49,169 bases of DNA, taken from NCBI GenBank assembly GCA_019649035.1, contig BMAT01000732.1, positions 86,449-135,617 on the forward strand, read 5' to 3'. This document shows positions 48,581-49,169 of this stretch, in pieces (the stretch's first letter is position 1; each line of letters begins with the position of its first letter). Origin of the DNA: Elysia marginata. Its lineage: Eukaryota > Mollusca > Gastropoda > Plakobranchidae. The translations under genes were made by a program, and so were the position numbers. The notes under the pieces are model-generated. The model worked only from the letters and a program-made list of their open reading frames with translations. It made no database searches and was not told the origin of the DNA.

Positions 48581-49169
48581 GCAAGACATGTACCACTTAT
48601 GCCAACCAGGAAAGAAGTTAACACCCAGCAAGGAAATATTTTAATTTTTTACCCCACGGGCAAAGACTAAGGGCGTTCAAAGGAAATAAAAGGTTAGTAA
48701 ATAATTTCTTTCCCCAAGCCCTAAAACATGGTAATGGAACTAGAATTAAGAGATTATTCTGATCGATTCTTTTGATTAAATGGAAGGCACATTAGGATAG
48801 GGTGTTTCGTTGAGAGGGAAGGGTTAAGAGGAGTGCACGTATTTCTTGTTCGTTATGACAACAGAGAGAAAATAAGAGGCAACCAGGGTAAATCAGACAC
48901 AAGTCGCTCAGATTTCTTTTGAATTAGAGCCTTTTTTATATCACATTTTGTTAGATAGCATACTATTTTTATTGGCTTCAAAATGAAGCAACTTAAGATT
49001 TAGTTAAGCTAGAGTTTTTTTTTAATTTCTTCAAGGGTATACAGTACAGTTGGGATAAATGTTGATAACTCAATATGTCAAAATTTCAACTTGTGCCTGG
49101 TTTTTCCGTGGTCGTCTCACAAATGCTACACAGATAGATAGATAGATAAAGAGAGAGAGAGAGAGAGAG
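48581..49169. other. No gene seen; ends in GATA and GA microsatellites
   Basis: No coding segment is supported. A GATA repeat (about 49130-49147) passes into a GA repeat that runs off the window edge, so its length is unknown. Confidence 0.7.

Noticed and set aside
1..49169. CRISPR array, operon, ribosome binding sites or other bacterial features
   Set aside because: The sequence is clearly eukaryotic. The only tandem array (33003-33406) has degenerate contiguous units without spacers.

Overview
This window is eukaryotic, from an invertebrate animal. Coding sequence is split into short exons with GT-AG introns, the DNA is AT-rich, and introns and flanks are packed with degraded transposons (Ty3/gypsy, CR1/Jockey-like and RTE-like LINEs, Tc1/mariner, pogo/Tigger, tRNA-derived SINEs, several MITE families). 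The mix, and the frequent TCTAGATCT-type motifs, would fit a mollusc such as a gastropod, but that placement is a guess. Three places hold N bases beside homopolymers (6281-6283, 8735, 17212), so this is an assembled contig.

Two genes are supported. On the plus strand at 4530-6728 are the last three coding exons of Asterix (WDR83OS/PAT10 family), a small ER membrane protein of the PAT intramembrane-chaperone complex. Its first coding exon was not found. On the minus strand at 42305-15696 is a 23-exon gene for a predicted 1424-residue STAND-type NTPase: N-terminal DUF4062-like domain, P-loop NTPase (Walker A GASGSGKTS, Walker B LIIFLDGAD), helical middle, TPR-like repeats, then a 428-residue serine-rich acidic tail on one large exon. 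The order of parts best matches the TTC41/Gnn family. All 22 splice junctions were checked by hand for GT/AG borders and reading phase.

Layout: 1-1693 is non-coding with an inverted repeat pair. 1694-4107 is a 5'-truncated gypsy element with its 3' LTR. 4530-6728 is Asterix. 7380-10990 is a patchwork of repeats, including a MITE nested in an older repeat and a SINE with target-site duplications. 11040-15695 is probable 3' UTR/downstream DNA of the STAND gene. 15696-42358 is the STAND gene; its introns carry two oppositely oriented mariner copies, a LINE 3' end, an RTE-like fragment with target-site duplications, a 444-bp MITE, a minisatellite and a pogo/Tigger deletion derivative. 42359-49169 should hold the 5' UTR and promoter of the STAND gene, but I see no certain exon there.

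The two genes face each other tail to tail and I see no functional link between them. I found no clearly new biological system. The points most worth testing are the lineage-looking acidic tail of the STAND protein and the inverted mariner pair that brackets its exons 10-16.
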